Shown piece after piece: positions 9,223-16,247 of a stretch of DNA of 64,000 bases (its first letter is position 1; each line of letters begins with the position of its first letter). Below the pieces are notes generated by a model. That model made no database searches, was not told the DNA's origin, and saw only the letters and a program-made list of their open reading frames with translations. Both the position numbers and the translations under genes were made by a program. The DNA is from Aquimonas sp964586455 (lineage in GTDB: Bacteria; Pseudomonadota; Gammaproteobacteria; Xanthomonadales; Xanthomonadaceae). Location: contig CAZPHV010000002.1 of the NCBI GenBank assembly GCA_964586455.1, forward strand, positions 62,001-126,000. Direction: 5' to 3'.

Positions 9223-10241
9223 GTAGGAATCCTTCTGCGGGTGGGTCGGATGGAGGGGTTTGCCTTGTGCGATGCGGGTGCGGGGATCGCTCGCTGCCGC
9301 CGGGAGATCAGGCTGTCGCCAAAGCTGTTGAGGTAGGCCTGAAGCCTAGGAGAGTCCTCGAGGGTTGCGGTGACGTGATAGCGCTTGGCGCCGCGCTTGA
9401 GCTCTCGGATCACGACCTCTTGGTCCGGGGAGAGCTTGCTTTCGGTGAACAGGCGTCCCGCAGATTCATCGAACACAAGCGTCAGCCGCACCCACTGTCC
9501 GTCGCCCATGCCCAAGGCACCGCTGTGGGCGTAGCCCTGAAAGTCGAATTCGACGGGGATCTGTGCGTTGCCCGCGAGCATCTCGGCTGAGTGCATTCGG
9601 TGCAGCGGCAGTTGATAGGGCTGTGAGTTGCCACCGAAAAAGGCGACCAGAATGTATTGGCCGTCGCGGGCCACGAGGCCTGCTGGATGCACCTCGCGCT
9701 CACGTGCTCGCTCGGCATAGCGGGCCTGGTAGCGGACCCTCAATACGCGCCGCTCCAACAACGCCTGCAGCACGATGCGCTGCACGACAGGGTTCACCTC
9801 CGGTGGGATCAGTGGCTGTGAAAGGGGAATCACCGCGACGCGCTCATGCCAGCGGGCATAGTCCGAGTTGGGGTGCTGGCCCAAGGTTTGTCGCGCAGCC
9901 TGGAACCGCTCACGCAGTTGGGCGCGCACCGAGGGCGGCAGCAGGTGGCCTGAATAGCTGGCCAGAATCTCAAGCGCCAAGGCTTCGTTGGGATCTCGAA
10001 GCTGCAGCCCCAGCGCGGCGCTTCCTCGCGCCCAGCCTTGGGGCTTGCCGGAGCTTGTTGCGTACGCCAGGCCACGCTCCCTCAGCTTGCACAGGTCGCG
10101 CTCGACCATGCGTTGGGTCATCGAGTAGCCCTGCTGCTGCAATGTCGCTCTCAGCTCTGTCGCGGATCGCTTGCCGCTGGAAGGCAAGGCCTGCAGCAGG
10201 TCGAGTAGTCGCATCGCGGTCGAGGTGGCATCTATGGCCAT
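9219..10241 (-). CDS. WYL-domain transcriptional regulator
   Basis: A 340-residue regulator with an N-terminal winged helix-turn-helix (about 5-65, 'MTQRMVERDLCKLRERG') and a WYL domain (about 150-225, 'HPAGLVARDGQYILVAFFGG' and 'LPLHRM'). The WYL triad itself reads Q-Y-I. Family knowledge: WYL repressors control phage-defence and DNA-repair loci (BrxR, CapW, PafBC) and sense nucleic acid ligands. The ATG at 10241 has AAGGAG 8 bases upstream, which decides against the longer frame to 10280. It is the first gene of the leftward arm, and two palindromes lie directly upstream, so autoregulation and control of the divergent AAA gene are likely. Confidence 0.9.
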   Translation of the reverse strand: MAIDATSTAMRLLDLLQALPSSGKRSATELRATLQQQGYSMTQRMVERDLCKLRERGLAYATSSGKPQGWARGSAALGLQLRDPNEALALEILASYSGHLLPPSVRAQLRERFQAARQTLGQHPNSDYARWHERVAVIPLSQPLIPPEVNPVVQRIVLQALLERRVLRVRYQARYAERAREREVHPAGLVARDGQYILVAFFGGNSQPYQLPLHRMHSAEMLAGNAQIPVEFDFQGYAHSGALGMGDGQWVRLTLVFDESAGRLFTESKLSPDQEVVIRELKRGAKRYHVTATLEDSPRLQAYLNSFGDSLISRRQRAIPAPASHKANPSIRPTRRRIPT

Positions 10242-10280
10242 GGGAGTCTCCTTGGGCTTGATGGAGCTTGGGCAACACAT

Positions 10281-10297
10281 GCGTCACTGAGTGTCGC
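10281..10297. promoter_or_regulatory. Operator-like palindrome, copy 1
   Basis: The 17-bp dyad GCGTCAC-TGA-GTGTCGC has 6 of 7 arm positions symmetric. It matches copy 2 and lies 40 bases upstream of the WYL start codon in the divergent promoter region. Probable binding site of the WYL regulator. Confidence 0.6.
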
Positions 10298-10316
10298 ATT
10301 GTTTTCCAGTTTGCAT

Positions 10317-10333
10317 GCGACACCCAGTGTCGC
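10317..10333. promoter_or_regulatory. Operator-like palindrome, copy 2
   Basis: A perfect 17-bp dyad, GCGACAC-CCA-GTGTCGC. Its centre is 36 bp from that of copy 1, and it lies 43 bases upstream of the AAA start. The spacing suits cooperative binding of a dimeric repressor controlling both arms; that is inferred. Confidence 0.65.
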
Positions 10334-10375
10334 GACGCTGATGGACGCTGTCCTCCCATCCAAGAGGACGCCCCG

Positions 10376-12469
10376 ATGCGCAGCCGCGTGCTGAACCTCC
10401 CCGTCGCGCCGATCAGCGACACCCTGCCCTGCCCCGCCCCGATCCGCGCGCTGACCCGCGCCTGGACCGTCGATCTGCTGCTGCATCTCGGCTTTGCCGC
10501 TGCGGTGGATGAGCTTACCTATGAAGATCACAGCAATGTTCTGTGGAAGATCATCGGCCATCTGCCCGATGTCCAGGGCAAGCGCAGCCCGAGGCGACAG
10601 CGGCTGCATGCCCGGCTCAAGGCGATGGCGCGCGAGGTCCACCTGGAGTCCATGTCCTCGCTGGAGACCGCGCTACCGGCCGTGGCGCGACTGAGCGAGG
10701 CGTTGGGACTCACCTCCGCTGAGTGCAAGGTGCTGAGTGCATTGGCCGCGCGCGATCTGGATCGCGAGTTCTTCGATCTATTGAACAGCCTAGATCGCGA
10801 GAACGAGCTGTCCACGCCGCGTCTGGTCGCACGCTGGACCGGGCTGCCCGAATCCGAGGTGCGGCGGATGCTCTCGAACCGCCGGGCGCTGGTGGGTCTG
10901 GGCCTGGTGTCGGAAAGCCTGCGCGAGCGTTCCGGCACTGCGCACAACGTTGATGACCGCTTGCTGGCCGTGCTGGAGGCGGGTGACGCCAACCCGTCGA
11001 GCTTCATCGCCACTTTGGTGAAGCCCGCCCCGCTGGCCAAGCTGAGCCTGGAAGACTATCCGCACCTCGACACCTTGCTGCCGAGCTGGCTCGCCGTTCT
11101 TGGCGTAGCGCTGCGCACGCGGACGACCGGATTCAACGTACTGATCCACGGCACGCCGGGCACCGGCAAGACCGAACTGTGTCGCGCGATGGCGCACGCG
11201 CTGGGCGCGGAATTGCTGGAGCTCAACCCCGAAGACGCCGATGGCGACCCCTTGGGCGAGCATCGCCTGCTGAGTGCCGTTCGCCTCAGCCAGCGCGCGC
11301 TTGGCCAGCGCGCCAACACCCTGTTGTTGGTAGACGAGGCGGATGGCCTGTTGCCGGTCAGCCAAAGCATGGATCCCTTCTTCGGTACGCGTCGGCGGGA
11401 TCCAGGCCGCTCGCACAAGAGCTGGCTGGTCGACCTGTTGGAGACCAACCCCATGCCCACACTGTGGGTCGCGAATGAGCTCGACGGTGTCCATCCGGCG
11501 CTGCTGCGACGTTTCCAGCTGGTGCTGCATCTGGACGAGCCGCCCGCCGCGGTGAAGCGTCGCCTGATCGACACCGCGTTCGGCGAGCAGTCTGTCAGTG
11601 CAGGGCTGCGCCAGCGTCTCGCCGATCTCGATGGATTGCAGCCCGGCCACATCGAGGCTTTGGCGCAGCTGGGGCGCCTGCTGCCGGAGTCCCTGCCCCT
11701 GCAGCCCCTGATCGAGCGTCAGACACGCGAGCTGCGCGGCCTGCTCGACCTGCCGCCAATGCCGCGGGAAACACCGCGGCCGCTGGGCCCCTTCCGCTTG
11801 GACTGGCTCAACACCGATCGCCCAATCGAACCCCTGCTGCTGCGTGCCCTGCGGGCGGGCGAGGGCCGCTTCTGCCTGTACGGTCCGCCCGGCACCGGCA
11901 AATCCGCGTTTGCCGCGGAACTGGCGCGCCAGCTGCAGCGTCCTCTGCATTCCTGTCAGGGCGCCGATCTGCTGTCCTGCTTCGTAGGCGAAACGGAGAA
12001 GGCCATCAGAAGCGCCTTCGAACGTGCAGAGTCTATGGGCGCGGTGCTCCTGATCGATGAGGTCGAGGGTCTGCTGTCCGACCGATCAGCCTTGCGCCAG
12101 AGCTGGGAGTTGACGATGGTCAACGCGCTGCTGACCGCACTGGATAGCTTCAACGGCTACGTGGTGTTGACCACCAACCTCTTCCAGCGGCTCGATCCGG
12201 CTGTGCTGCGCCGGCTGGAGCACAAGCTGGAGCTTCGGCCGCCGAACGCAGATCAGCGTCGCAGCCTGTGGGGTCGGTTCCGCGAGCACTTCGGGTGGGT
12301 GCAGGGTGCAGACCTCGAAGCCCAGGTCGACGCTCTTGATGGACTCACGCCGGGCGACTTTCATCAGGTCGCGCGCCAGTACCTCGGCGATCCGGTTCAA
12401 GCCACACCCTTCGCGGTGCTGCAGGCCCTGCGCGCCGAGCTCGCGCTGAAGTCGAAGGTGGCCGCATGA
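10376..12469 (+). CDS. Tandem AAA+ ATPase
   Basis: A 697-residue cytosolic protein with two AAA+ modules in Cdc48/ClpA-like tandem. Module 1 has Walker A 'GTPGTGKT' at 259-266 and Walker B 'LLLVDEADGLL' (D320, E321). Module 2 has Walker A 'GPPGTGKS' at 503-510 and Walker B 'VLLIDEVEGLL' (D561, E562), with sensor 'VVLTTNLF' and an arginine finger region 'DPAVLRRLEHKL'. The N-terminal 240 residues are helical and unrecognised, and may recruit substrate. The ATG at 10376, preceded by AGAGGA, was chosen over 10268, whose extension runs through the operator. The stop overlaps the lipoprotein start as ATGA. It may remodel or activate partners in this locus. Confidence 0.85.
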   Translation: MRSRVLNLPVAPISDTLPCPAPIRALTRAWTVDLLLHLGFAAAVDELTYEDHSNVLWKIIGHLPDVQGKRSPRRQRLHARLKAMAREVHLESMSSLETALPAVARLSEALGLTSAECKVLSALAARDLDREFFDLLNSLDRENELSTPRLVARWTGLPESEVRRMLSNRRALVGLGLVSESLRERSGTAHNVDDRLLAVLEAGDANPSSFIATLVKPAPLAKLSLEDYPHLDTLLPSWLAVLGVALRTRTTGFNVLIHGTPGTGKTELCRAMAHALGAELLELNPEDADGDPLGEHRLLSAVRLSQRALGQRANTLLLVDEADGLLPVSQSMDPFFGTRRRDPGRSHKSWLVDLLETNPMPTLWVANELDGVHPALLRRFQLVLHLDEPPAAVKRRLIDTAFGEQSVSAGLRQRLADLDGLQPGHIEALAQLGRLLPESLPLQPLIERQTRELRGLLDLPPMPRETPRPLGPFRLDWLNTDRPIEPLLLRALRAGEGRFCLYGPPGTGKSAFAAELARQLQRPLHSCQGADLLSCFVGETEKAIRSAFERAESMGAVLLIDEVEGLLSDRSALRQSWELTMVNALLTALDSFNGYVVLTTNLFQRLDPAVLRRLEHKLELRPPNADQRRSLWGRFREHFGWVQGADLEAQVDALDGLTPGDFHQVARQYLGDPVQATPFAVLQALRAELALKSKVAA

Positions 12470-12864
12470 GCGCGCGCCTCTTCCTTCGGGCCTGTGCCAT
12501 CCATACATGCGTGCTCAGTCTGGTCGGCTGCATGCCAGCGTCCCTGCCCGACTGCGAAGACCCGGACATCGTCCTGACTGCGCGGCAGATCAGCATCGAC
12601 TCGATGATGCGTGACGCCGCAAGCATGCCCGAACTCCAGCGGCAGATTCGCGAGAACCTGGAGATCGACGTGGTCGACGCGAGCACGCTCAGTCGCGCCG
12701 CTTCCGGCGAAGAAGTGCGCTGCGCCGGCACGCTGTGGATGCGCTTGCGCGCGGGCGATCGAAACCCGAGCGGCAGGGGCCCCGCGCCCGATCAGCGCAT
12801 CCCCTTTGCGTATCGCCTGAGCTTCAACGACCGCGGAGAAGTCTGGGTGGAGGTGCAGCAATGA
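12466..12864 (+). CDS. Predicted lipoprotein of unknown function
   Basis: A 132-residue protein beginning with a short hydrophobic segment and a lipobox 'LSLVGC' (C22), so it is probably exported and lipid-anchored. The mature part contains two further cysteines (C30 and one near 'EVRCAGTLW') and ends in a short beta-rich stretch. I do not recognise a family. ATGA overlaps on both sides tie it to the AAA gene and to the next gene. A lipoprotein between an AAA+ ATPase and an unknown soluble protein is odd for an intracellular defence system and may point to envelope action. The start ATG is fixed by the overlap. Confidence 0.7.
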   Translation: MSARLFLRACAIHTCVLSLVGCMPASLPDCEDPDIVLTARQISIDSMMRDAASMPELQRQIRENLEIDVVDASTLSRAASGEEVRCAGTLWMRLRAGDRNPSGRGPAPDQRIPFAYRLSFNDRGEVWVEVQQ

Positions 12865-13472
12865 GTTCGACCTGCCCACCGAGCCGCCCAATCGCGGGCG
12901 CACTGTTCGAGACCTGGCTCGCACGCCGTCCTGCGCCGCTGCTGGTGGCGCCCTTCCCGGTCAAGGTCTCGCAGCTGCTCGATGCCTGGACCTGGCAGTT
13001 CGAGGACCTCAACCCCGGCCTTGAGCTGTGCCTTCGCGAGACGCTGGATATCGACTGGAACATCGAGCTGTTTGTGCGCGCTCGTCGCGGCGAGCGGGTG
13101 TGGGGATCGCTGTACTGGAGCAGCCTGCATCCGGTGCGGGTCAACGACCGCTGGGAGGATCTTGCACGCGGCGATCTCAACCCGGACGCCGTCTCGATCG
13201 ACCCCTGGCTGTGCCCCCAGACGCTCATCGAACGCGAGCTGTTCGCGCCCTTCGCGCTGTGGGTGGATGAGGTGCTCTCCCAGGCGCAATGGCTACTGTT
13301 CTACGGCGGAGCGTATGGAGCAGCGGCGGAGTTGTTTCCCAGCCCGACGCCTGCGCAACGCGATGACCTGATCGATGCCCTTCGCCTAAGGGGATCGATT
13401 GATGCGCCTGCACCGTTTCCCACCCTGTACAGCCGACTGGTTCGAAACCGGATGCGCTTGAGATCAAACTGA
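12861..13472 (+). CDS. Unrecognised protein, third gene of the AAA arm
   Basis: A 203-residue protein starting 'MSSTCPPSRP' at an ATGA overlap with the lipoprotein gene. It is rich in Trp, Leu and Pro, with no signal peptide, membrane helix or catalytic motif that I can identify. Segments such as 'LELCLRETLDIDWNIELFV' and 'RVWGSLYWSSLHPVRVNDRW' alternate strands and helices. The longer frame from 12735 would overlap the lipoprotein gene for 130 bases and is not credible. Function unknown; it is coupled to the AAA+ ATPase arm. Confidence 0.7.
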   Translation: MSSTCPPSRPIAGALFETWLARRPAPLLVAPFPVKVSQLLDAWTWQFEDLNPGLELCLRETLDIDWNIELFVRARRGERVWGSLYWSSLHPVRVNDRWEDLARGDLNPDAVSIDPWLCPQTLIERELFAPFALWVDEVLSQAQWLLFYGGAYGAAAELFPSPTPAQRDDLIDALRLRGSIDAPAPFPTLYSRLVRNRMRLRSN

Positions 13473-13478
13473 CCCGAG

Positions 13479-13562
13479 GTGAGCCACATCAAGACCCAAG
13501 CCGCCCTCCTCACGACCCTGCGTGTCGAGATCATCGATCAGGACAGCGTTCGTGCGCATGGG
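13479..13562 (+). pseudogene. Possible truncated first part of a further island gene
   Basis: Seven bases after the previous stop a GTG opens a frame starting 'VSHIKTQAALLTTLRVEI' with GC-rich third positions like the neighbouring genes for about 28 codons. Beyond about 13562 codon use changes, and the frame runs through hairpins and the tRNA. This looks like the start of a gene cut off at the island boundary. It may simply be chance. Confidence 0.3.
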
Positions 13563-13620
13563 CGCGGCACGGAAACGACATGTGCACAGAGAGTGCCGCA
13601 TGTGGGCCCTCGAGAGAAAA

Positions 13621-13639
13621 GGGCCGCCACTTTGCGGCC
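13621..13639. terminator. Hairpin at the island end
   Basis: GGCCGC-CACTTT-GCGGCC forms a 6-bp stem just before the A-rich side of the next hairpin. It may help terminate rightward transcription from the AAA arm. Confidence 0.4.
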
Positions 13640-13641
13640 AC

Positions 13642-13670
13642 AAAAAACCCCGCGGATTCGCGGGGTTTTT
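13642..13670. terminator. Bidirectional rho-independent terminator
   Basis: Stem CCCCGCG-GATT-CGCGGGG is flanked by A6 on the left and T5 on the right, so it has a U-tail in either direction. It lies 14 bases beyond the tRNA-Met 3' end and also closes the rightward island operon. Confidence 0.85.
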
Positions 13671-13683
13671 GGCTGCATCGGCC

Positions 13684-13760
13684 TGGTGGCTATGGGTGGA
13701 CTCGAACCACCGACCCCAGCATTATGAGTGCTGTGCTCTAACCGGCTGAGCTACATAGCC
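13684..13760 (-). tRNA. tRNA-Met (elongator, anticodon CAT)
   Basis: A 77-nt cloverleaf on the minus strand with encoded CCA. It starts GGCTATG, pairing with CATAGCC at the 3' end, and has a D-arm GCTCAGCCGGTTAGAGC. The anticodon stem-loop is CAGCA-CTCATAA-TGCTG, and the T-arm reads GGTTCGAGTCC. The acceptor and anticodon arms match the elongator class rather than initiator tRNA (which has a C1-A72 mismatch) or the lysidine tRNA-Ile2. Its 3' end faces the accessory region, the usual orientation for island integration. Confidence 0.95.
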
Positions 13761-14012
13761 AGGCGATGCAGGGCCCGGCCGGGCGGTGCCGGCCGAGAGC
13801 CGCGCATTCTGCGCGTGCTGGTGGGCAGGGTCAAGCGCGCTCGGGCGCGGCCTCTGCGTATTGTCCGGCGGTTGTTCATGCTTGTGCCGGCTTGCTGCGG
13901 TTGCGCTGCAGTTGCGCGAGCACCTGTGCCAGTTCGCGTTCGGCGCTTTGGTTGTGGCGCTTCCTGCCGGTGTGGCACAGTCCCTCGCATCTTGAGTTTG
14001 GAGTTCCGTCCC

Positions 14013-14597
14013 GTGATCGATCCGGACGGGTACCGCCCGAACGTCGGCATCATCCTGATGCACTCCACCGGCCAGGTACTCTGGGCGCGGCGGGTGACGC
14101 GGGATGGCTGGCAGTTCCCGCAGGGCGGCATGAATAGTGATGAGACGCCGCAGGAGGCGATGTACCGCGAGCTGGATGAGGAGGTCGGCCTGAAGCCGCA
14201 CCATGTCGAGCTGCTCGGTGCGACCCCCGGCTGGTTGCGTTATCGCCTGCCCCGCCGCTGTGTGCGTCCGGGCAAGCGGCCGCTGTGCATCGGTCAGAAG
14301 CAGGTGTGGTTTCTGCTGCAGCTGACCGTTGCAGAGGACGCTGTGCGGCTGGATGCGCACGAGCGCCCGGAGTTCGACAGCTGGCGTTGGGTCGATTTCT
14401 GGTATCCGCTGGAGCATGTGGTGAGCTTCAAGCGGCGCGTGTACGCGCAGGCGCTGAAGCACTTGGCGCCATTTGCCGAGCGCGCGAGCGGTAATGGCAT
14501 TCTGGAGTTGGCGCCACCCACGCTGGAGGCGGATGTCGCGGTGCCGCGACGCGAACGCCGTGCGGCCGCGCGCGAAGCGGCAGGTAGCCCCCGCTGA
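14013..14597 (+). CDS. rppH: RNA pyrophosphohydrolase (Nudix)
   Basis: Converts 5'-triphosphate ends of mRNA to monophosphate and so starts RNase E-dependent decay. 194 residues. It begins 'VIDPDGYRPNVGIILM', the standard RppH N-terminus, from a GTG with TTGGAG nine bases upstream. The Nudix box is 'GGMNSDETPQEAMYRELDEE' followed by VGL. 'GQKQVWFLL' and 'SWRWVDFWYPLEHVVSFKR' are RppH signatures. The C-terminal tail after about 160 is Ala/Arg-rich and longer than the E. coli protein. The 240-base extension to 13728 in the same frame runs into the tRNA and is rejected. Confidence 0.95.
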   Translation: MIDPDGYRPNVGIILMHSTGQVLWARRVTRDGWQFPQGGMNSDETPQEAMYRELDEEVGLKPHHVELLGATPGWLRYRLPRRCVRPGKRPLCIGQKQVWFLLQLTVAEDAVRLDAHERPEFDSWRWVDFWYPLEHVVSFKRRVYAQALKHLAPFAERASGNGILELAPPTLEADVAVPRRERRAAAREAAGSPR

Positions 14598-14637
14598 ACG
14601 CAGCGTGGGGCCATCACGTTTGAGGACGCGAGTCTAG

Positions 14638-14666
14638 TTGACACTCATTCGCATTCGCGCTTGAAT
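14638..14666 (+). promoter_or_regulatory. Probable bfd promoter with a Fur-box-like spacer
   Basis: A perfect -35 TTGACA (14638-14643), 17 bp, then TTGAAT (14661-14666), 33 bases upstream of the bfd ATG. The spacer, read on the minus strand, contains GCGAATGCGAATGAG, which resembles the repeated NATNAT units of Fur boxes. Iron control would suit bfd but is inferred. Confidence 0.5.
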
Positions 14667-14698
14667 GGCGTCCATCGTCCCCGCTGGGCCTGCCCGCC

Positions 14699-14884
14699 AT
14701 GTACGTCTGCCTGTGCCACGGCATCACCGACAAAGCGATCCGCGAAGCCGCCGAGAGCGGCGTAGAAGGCCTCGCTGAGCTGACGGCGACCACCGGTTGC
14801 GGCGGCAGCTGCGGCTGCTGCAAGGAGCTGGCTCTGCAGATTCTCGACGAGACCCGCGCCTGCGCCCTGCCCATGGTGGCGTGA
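14699..14884 (+). CDS. bfd: Bacterioferritin-associated ferredoxin
   Basis: A 61-residue [2Fe-2S] protein that docks on bacterioferritin and donates electrons to release stored iron. Cluster ligands are C4 and C6 ('MYVCLCHG') plus C38 and C41 in 'CGGSCGCC', the usual C-x-C...C-x2-C pattern; two extra cysteines (C34, C40) sit beside the second pair. Length and the 'GITDKAIREA' segment match the family. It is followed about 220 bases later by the bacterioferritin gene, its expected partner. Confidence 0.93.
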   Translation: MYVCLCHGITDKAIREAAESGVEGLAELTATTGCGGSCGCCKELALQILDETRACALPMVA

Positions 14885-15107
14885 GGCATCCGTCATTCGG
14901 ACGCGGAGTGCTGAGTTCTCGGCGGCGCTGAATTGAAGCGTCGCATGCAGCAACGCGAGGACCTGAAACCACCGGAAACCTTGAGTTGCGCAAGCAGCTA
15001 GCATCGCCAATTCGGCGGTTCTGAGAATGCGTGCGATTGGGGTTTCGGCATCACGACCTGCGCATGGCTACAGTAAGCGGCCCACCGCCCTCGACGCAGG
15101 AGACCCC

Positions 15108-15587
15108 ATGAAAGGCGATGCCAAGGTCCTCGAACATCTGAATCGCGCGCTCTACAACGAGCTGACCGCGATCAATCAATACTTCCTGCACGCCCGCATG
15201 TTTCACAACTGGGGCCTGAAGGAGCTCGGCGATCACGAGTACCGCGAGTCGATCGACGAGATGAAGCACGCCGACACGCTGATCGAACGCATTCTGTTTC
15301 TGGAAGGCCTGCCCAACCTGCAGCAGCTCGGCAAGCTGCTGATCGGCGAGACGCCCAAGGAAGCGCTGGAGTGTGACCTCAAGCTGGAGCAGGCGGCGCT
15401 GCCGGTGCTGAAGGCTGGCATCAGCCACTGCGAAGCGGTCGGTGACTACGTCTCGCGCGACCTTCTCACCGACATCCTCGAATCCGAAGAAGAGCACGTC
15501 GACTGGATCGAGACGCAGCTGGCACTGATCGAGCGCATCGGCGAGGCGAACTATCTGCAGACCAAGCTGGGCAGCAGCGGCGGCTGA
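15108..15587 (+). CDS. bfr: Bacterioferritin
   Basis: A 159-residue four-helix ferritin subunit that forms the 24-mer iron store. Ferroxidase residues are visible: E18 ('YNELTAINQYF'), E51 and H54 ('IDEMKHAD'), and the later 'ESEEEHVDWIE'. M52 is the conserved haem ligand between subunits. The ATG at 15108 has GCAGGAG upstream and gives the standard 'MKGDAKVLEHLN' start; the longer frame from 15027 adds an unrelated N-terminus. A terminator follows. It works with the Bfd ferredoxin encoded just upstream. Confidence 0.96.
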   Translation: MKGDAKVLEHLNRALYNELTAINQYFLHARMFHNWGLKELGDHEYRESIDEMKHADTLIERILFLEGLPNLQQLGKLLIGETPKEALECDLKLEQAALPVLKAGISHCEAVGDYVSRDLLTDILESEEEHVDWIETQLALIERIGEANYLQTKLGSSGG

Positions 15588-15608
15588 CTCTTACGCGCGC
15601 TGATGTCT

Positions 15609-15640
15609 ACAAGGCCCGCCGAGTGCGGGCCTTGTCTTTG
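15609..15640 (+). terminator. Rho-independent terminator after bfr
   Basis: ACAAGGCCCGC-CGAGT-GCGGGCCTTGT is a perfect 11-bp stem followed by CTTTG, 22 bases after the bfr stop. Confidence 0.8.
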
Positions 15641-16247
15641 GGGCTTCGCGGATCCGTGTGGGTGCAAGCTGCCTTTTCGGGCAGCACGGGCAGCCCGCTG
15701 CCGGGGAGCCTCGGCTTGCGACAGGCCGCGTCGCGGTAGCCGCAGGCGCTGTGTGGCAAGGCGCGAAACCTGCTATCGAGGTCGGCGTCGGTGTGACCGC
15801 TGCCGCCGTACCCGATCGGCCGGCACCGCTCCAGATCGCCGCCCCTCCACACTCCGTGCCGAACCACGCAAGTGAGGAGCGCCAACGGCGAAGAAGTCCG
15901 CGCGATCCCCCGGCCCCCGACTTGGTGGACAAACGCGGATCGATCGCGCGGGGCTTCGGGTCTGCCAAGGCGTCTCCCGCGATCGCCGGTGCGCGGCACG
16001 CGCACCCTACGGGGACGGTCGACGCCGAGTCAGGATCGAAGCTCAGAATTCGAATCGCGTAGGGTGCGCCTGCGGCGCACCATCCCAGCCCAAGAGCACG
16101 CGCTGAGTCGCGCAAGCACGCAGCAATTACCCACACAAATCCGCGACGAGCCTGCCTTCGGCGCAGCCAGGCGCTTGCGCTCGGCTGTGCGGACATCGCG
16201 CGCGAGCTTTCAACCCGCGCGTCGGAATCGGATGGATGATCGCCCTG
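15641..16247. other. Gene-free stretch with a REP-like pair
   Basis: About 600 bases between bfr and the hybrid kinase. Open frames on both strands here are Arg/Pro/Ala-rich with no family resemblance or ribosome-binding site. The only structure seen is the inverted repeat pair at 15988-16081. Confidence 0.6.
15988..16081. repeat. REPIN-like inverted pair of 23-bp units
   Basis: Unit 1 (15988-16010) begins GGTGCGC and ends GCGCACCCTAC. Unit 2 (16059-16081) is its inverted copy, beginning GTAGGGTGCGC and ending GCGCACC. The two agree at 21 of 23 positions with a 48-bp spacer. Each unit is itself partly palindromic. This is the form of a REP doublet. Confidence 0.65.

Noticed and set aside
1..13683. 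Integrase or transposase for the accessory island
   Set aside because: None found in either strand; it may lie left of the window or be lost.
13479..13727. 82-codon gene running into the tRNA
   Set aside because: The 3' part crosses two hairpins and the tRNA, so a full gene is not credible; only the first part may be a remnant.
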